This document shows positions 46,367-47,700 of a DNA stretch of 47,700 nt, in pieces. The notes under the pieces were generated by a model. It saw only the letters and a list, made by a program, of their open reading frames with translations, did no database searches and had not been told where the DNA came from. The position numbers and the translations under genes are program-made. The stretch is taken from NCBI GenBank assembly GCA_024761205.1, contig JAMASS010000027.1, positions 25,497 through 73,196 on the forward strand. The letters are read 5' to 3'. Source of the stretch: Limisphaerales bacterium (GTDB lineage: Bacteria; Verrucomicrobiota; Verrucomicrobiia; Limisphaerales; AAA164-E04). How positions within the stretch are numbered: position 1 is the stretch's first letter; every line of letters starts with the position of its first letter.

Positions 46367-47035
46367 TCATTCGGAATCCGCCCGCCGCCGCCGATGCCGA
46401 TTGATCACCCAGCCCATCAACACAGAACTTCCCACGACGAACCAGCCGGCCGGCTCTGGCACGGCGACAACGTCGCCAAAAAGTTCGACGTTATCGATCC
46501 GCCAAGTGCCCGAGTTGGCCTCCGCCATGTAGCCGTAAATCCGAAACTCCACCCTGTCCGTCAGCTCGGAGAAATCAGTAACACTGAAGGATATCTCTTG
46601 GTCCAACCGCGTTTCCGTATTATCGGGAACCGAAAATGGGGAGGGAGACAAATCGAAAGCGAACTCGTCCAAACTACTGCGCACCGACCAGTTCCGAATT
46701 CCGGTAGCCGAGCGCCGCTCATCCAACTCCAGCGAAGAAAGATTCAGTTGAAAACCAGGATCCGGTTCAATGGAAAAACTAAAGTAATCATCAAGATCAA
46801 TACTCTCACTCGACCAAGACCGGGCGCTAAAGGTGCCACTCGCAGGACTCGCAATTATGCCGGACCCGCGAGTGATTTCGCTGACTGTCCCATTAGTCGG
46901 CTGGGACACCGCACCAAACGAGGTTTCGTTCCCCGCCGCACCGTCAAAATCAAATAGAATCAGTTGCGCACCCAGCAAGCAATGAATCCCGAACCCTATG
47001 GTACTAACAACAACAATAAACACTCGCAAAATCAT
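46367..47035 (-). CDS. PEP-CTERM sorting-domain protein
   Basis: 222 residues. A signal peptide (VFIVVVSTIGFGIHCLLGAQ) leads a beta-rich Ser/Thr/Asp-rich region with no known domain. The C-terminus is a PEP-CTERM signal: VPEP, a hydrophobic helix (AGWFVVGSSVLMGWVIN), then the basic tail RHRRRR. Such proteins are processed by exosortase and linked to exopolysaccharide or the cell surface, which fits with the Wzc-like gene about 1.7 kb away. Start is ATG 47035, with an in-frame stop just upstream. It has its own promoter and a curious minigene in the leader. Confidence 0.88.
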   Translation of the reverse strand: MILRVFIVVVSTIGFGIHCLLGAQLILFDFDGAAGNETSFGAVSQPTNGTVSEITRGSGIIASPASGTFSARSWSSESIDLDDYFSFSIEPDPGFQLNLSSLELDERRSATGIRNWSVRSSLDEFAFDLSPSPFSVPDNTETRLDQEISFSVTDFSELTDRVEFRIYGYMAEANSGTWRIDNVELFGDVVAVPEPAGWFVVGSSVLMGWVINRHRRRRADSE

Positions 47036-47042
47036 AACAACC

Positions 47043-47054
47043 CTACAGCATCAT
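47043..47054 (-). other. Three-codon minigene (Met-Met-Leu-stop) in the PEP-CTERM leader
   Basis: On the minus strand an AAGGAG (47062-47067) is followed after 7 bases by ATG ATG CTG TAG, and 7 bases later by the real ATG of the PEP-CTERM gene, which itself lacks a strong ribosome site. This ribosome site is much stronger than most in the window. It may feed ribosomes to the downstream start or limit its use. Confidence 0.45.
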
Positions 47055-47077
47055 TAAAATACTCCTTCGAAAATGGA

Positions 47078-47106
47078 ATTTTAATACCCCAAACACAAAC
47101 TGTCAA
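47078..47106 (-). promoter_or_regulatory. Consensus sigma70-type promoter of the PEP-CTERM gene
   Basis: Perfect -35 TTGACA (47101-47106) and TAAAAT -10 (47078-47083) with the optimal 17-base spacer on the minus strand. The start site would be about 35-40 bases before the gene's ATG. Confidence 0.8.
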
Positions 47107-47700
47107 CAGAAGCATTTGACTACTTATTTTAGTTGCTCAGAAATTCGAAGCCTTGATATATCGGACTCAACAAACCGATTCCTGACACGCTTCCCCAACA
47201 TGGGCGTAGAGAGCTATTCTGATCAGCCAAAAAAGCTGACTCTCATCTTAATCAGACTAAGCTTATCAAAAACAGCCGCATCTCTCGGGTTTCAAGGCTA
47301 CTCCGCTGTCTTCTCCGAACTCATTCACCTCGTTAAGCCTCAAGCCCAATTTAATTCTTGATTTCATTGATTCAAAACCACCGCTGGAACCAGCATGACA
47401 TCTTTTGCGAATATGTGGCAACGATTCTGGATTTCAGCCACCGTGGCATCGGCCCCTCAAGAGTAGCCTCGTTTTCGCGGCCCTAATGGAACCGGTAAGG
47501 CTGCCGGTCATGCGAGTCTCCGGGGGCTTTCTCAAGGGAACCGGGCGCAGTTCAATTTTTGGAAAGCGATTACTTGGAGCGGGGCGGGAAAAGGGGATCC
47601 CGGCGGCCGTTGCGCCCACAGGCGTTCATCCAAGGAATGCCCTCGGCTCTCCCCGAGAGACTCCAGAATTGCTCCGGTCTTTTGAAGCCCCATGGCTTTG
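47107..47700. other. Right-edge region without a supportable gene; possible repeat at the end
   Basis: A plus-strand open frame of 81 codons (47116-47361) lacks a ribosome site and any recognisable family. From about 47430 the DNA becomes more GC-rich than the preceding bases, with a minus-strand frame of 61 codons (IELRPVPLRKPPETRMTGSL). This style recalls dispersed non-coding repeats in related genomes, but that cannot be tested here. Confidence 0.35.

Noticed and set aside
47116-47361. 81-codon plus-strand ORF
   Set aside because: No ribosome site, family resemblance or codon pattern like neighbouring genes; overlaps the promoter region of the PEP-CTERM gene at its edge.

Overview
The window most likely comes from a member of the Verrucomicrobiota (PVC superphylum). 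The evidence is the protein style of the ribosomal and RNA polymerase genes, a PSCyt1/DUF1549/DUF1553 protein paired with a DUF1501 Tat protein, a PEP-CTERM protein, and mostly weak Shine-Dalgarno sequences. No rRNA, CRISPR array, complete insertion sequence or phage gene was seen. Assignment below phylum is not possible from sequence reading alone.

Positions 1-24572 are a compact information-processing block, all on the minus strand. In transcription order it reads tRNA-Thr, tuf, tRNA-Trp, tRNA-Ser, secE, nusG, rplK, rplA, rplJ, rplL, rpoB, rpoC; then, after a good sigma70-type promoter, rpsL and rpsG; then an intrinsic terminator; then fusA, rpsJ and the complete S10-spc series as far as the first codons of rpsE at the window edge. 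The tuf, L11/L10/rpoBC, str, S10 and spc clusters are therefore one collinear array. Its outstanding oddity is inside rpoC: eight tandem copies of a 42-bp unit (13846-14181) encode a 112-residue, 14-residue-periodic Lys/Glu/Leu coiled coil inserted about 70 residues after the catalytic DFDGD motif. The repeat core is also found, exact over 26 bp, further along the same gene.

Positions 24573-35962 mix intact genes with debris: a UreF-like protein, a decayed DMT/EamA transporter, an unusually long single-chain pyruvate:ferredoxin oxidoreductase on the plus strand, and on the minus strand a thymidylate kinase homologue with non-consensus active-site motifs, a DUF1573-cytochrome c protein, cysS, and a decayed DNA methyltransferase-HNH gene.

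Positions 36014-40254 hold a tight minus-strand operon: an Rrf2-type regulator, a PSCyt1/DUF1549/DUF1553 protein and a DUF1501 Tat-exported protein. Positions 40590-42052 are a gene graveyard. A FtsX/MacB-like (ADOP-type) permease lies there with its C-terminal part inverted, followed by the N-terminus of a dead sulfatase.

Positions 42498-47700 carry a Wzz/Wzc-type polysaccharide co-polymerase with a BY-kinase domain (plus strand), then recA, a small Cys-rich protein and a PEP-CTERM surface protein (minus strand). The last has a consensus promoter and a three-codon minigene in its leader. The four decayed genes each contain a TGA where the family normally has Trp, together with frameshifts. 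Intact neighbours use TGA as a normal stop, so this looks like decay and not recoding.
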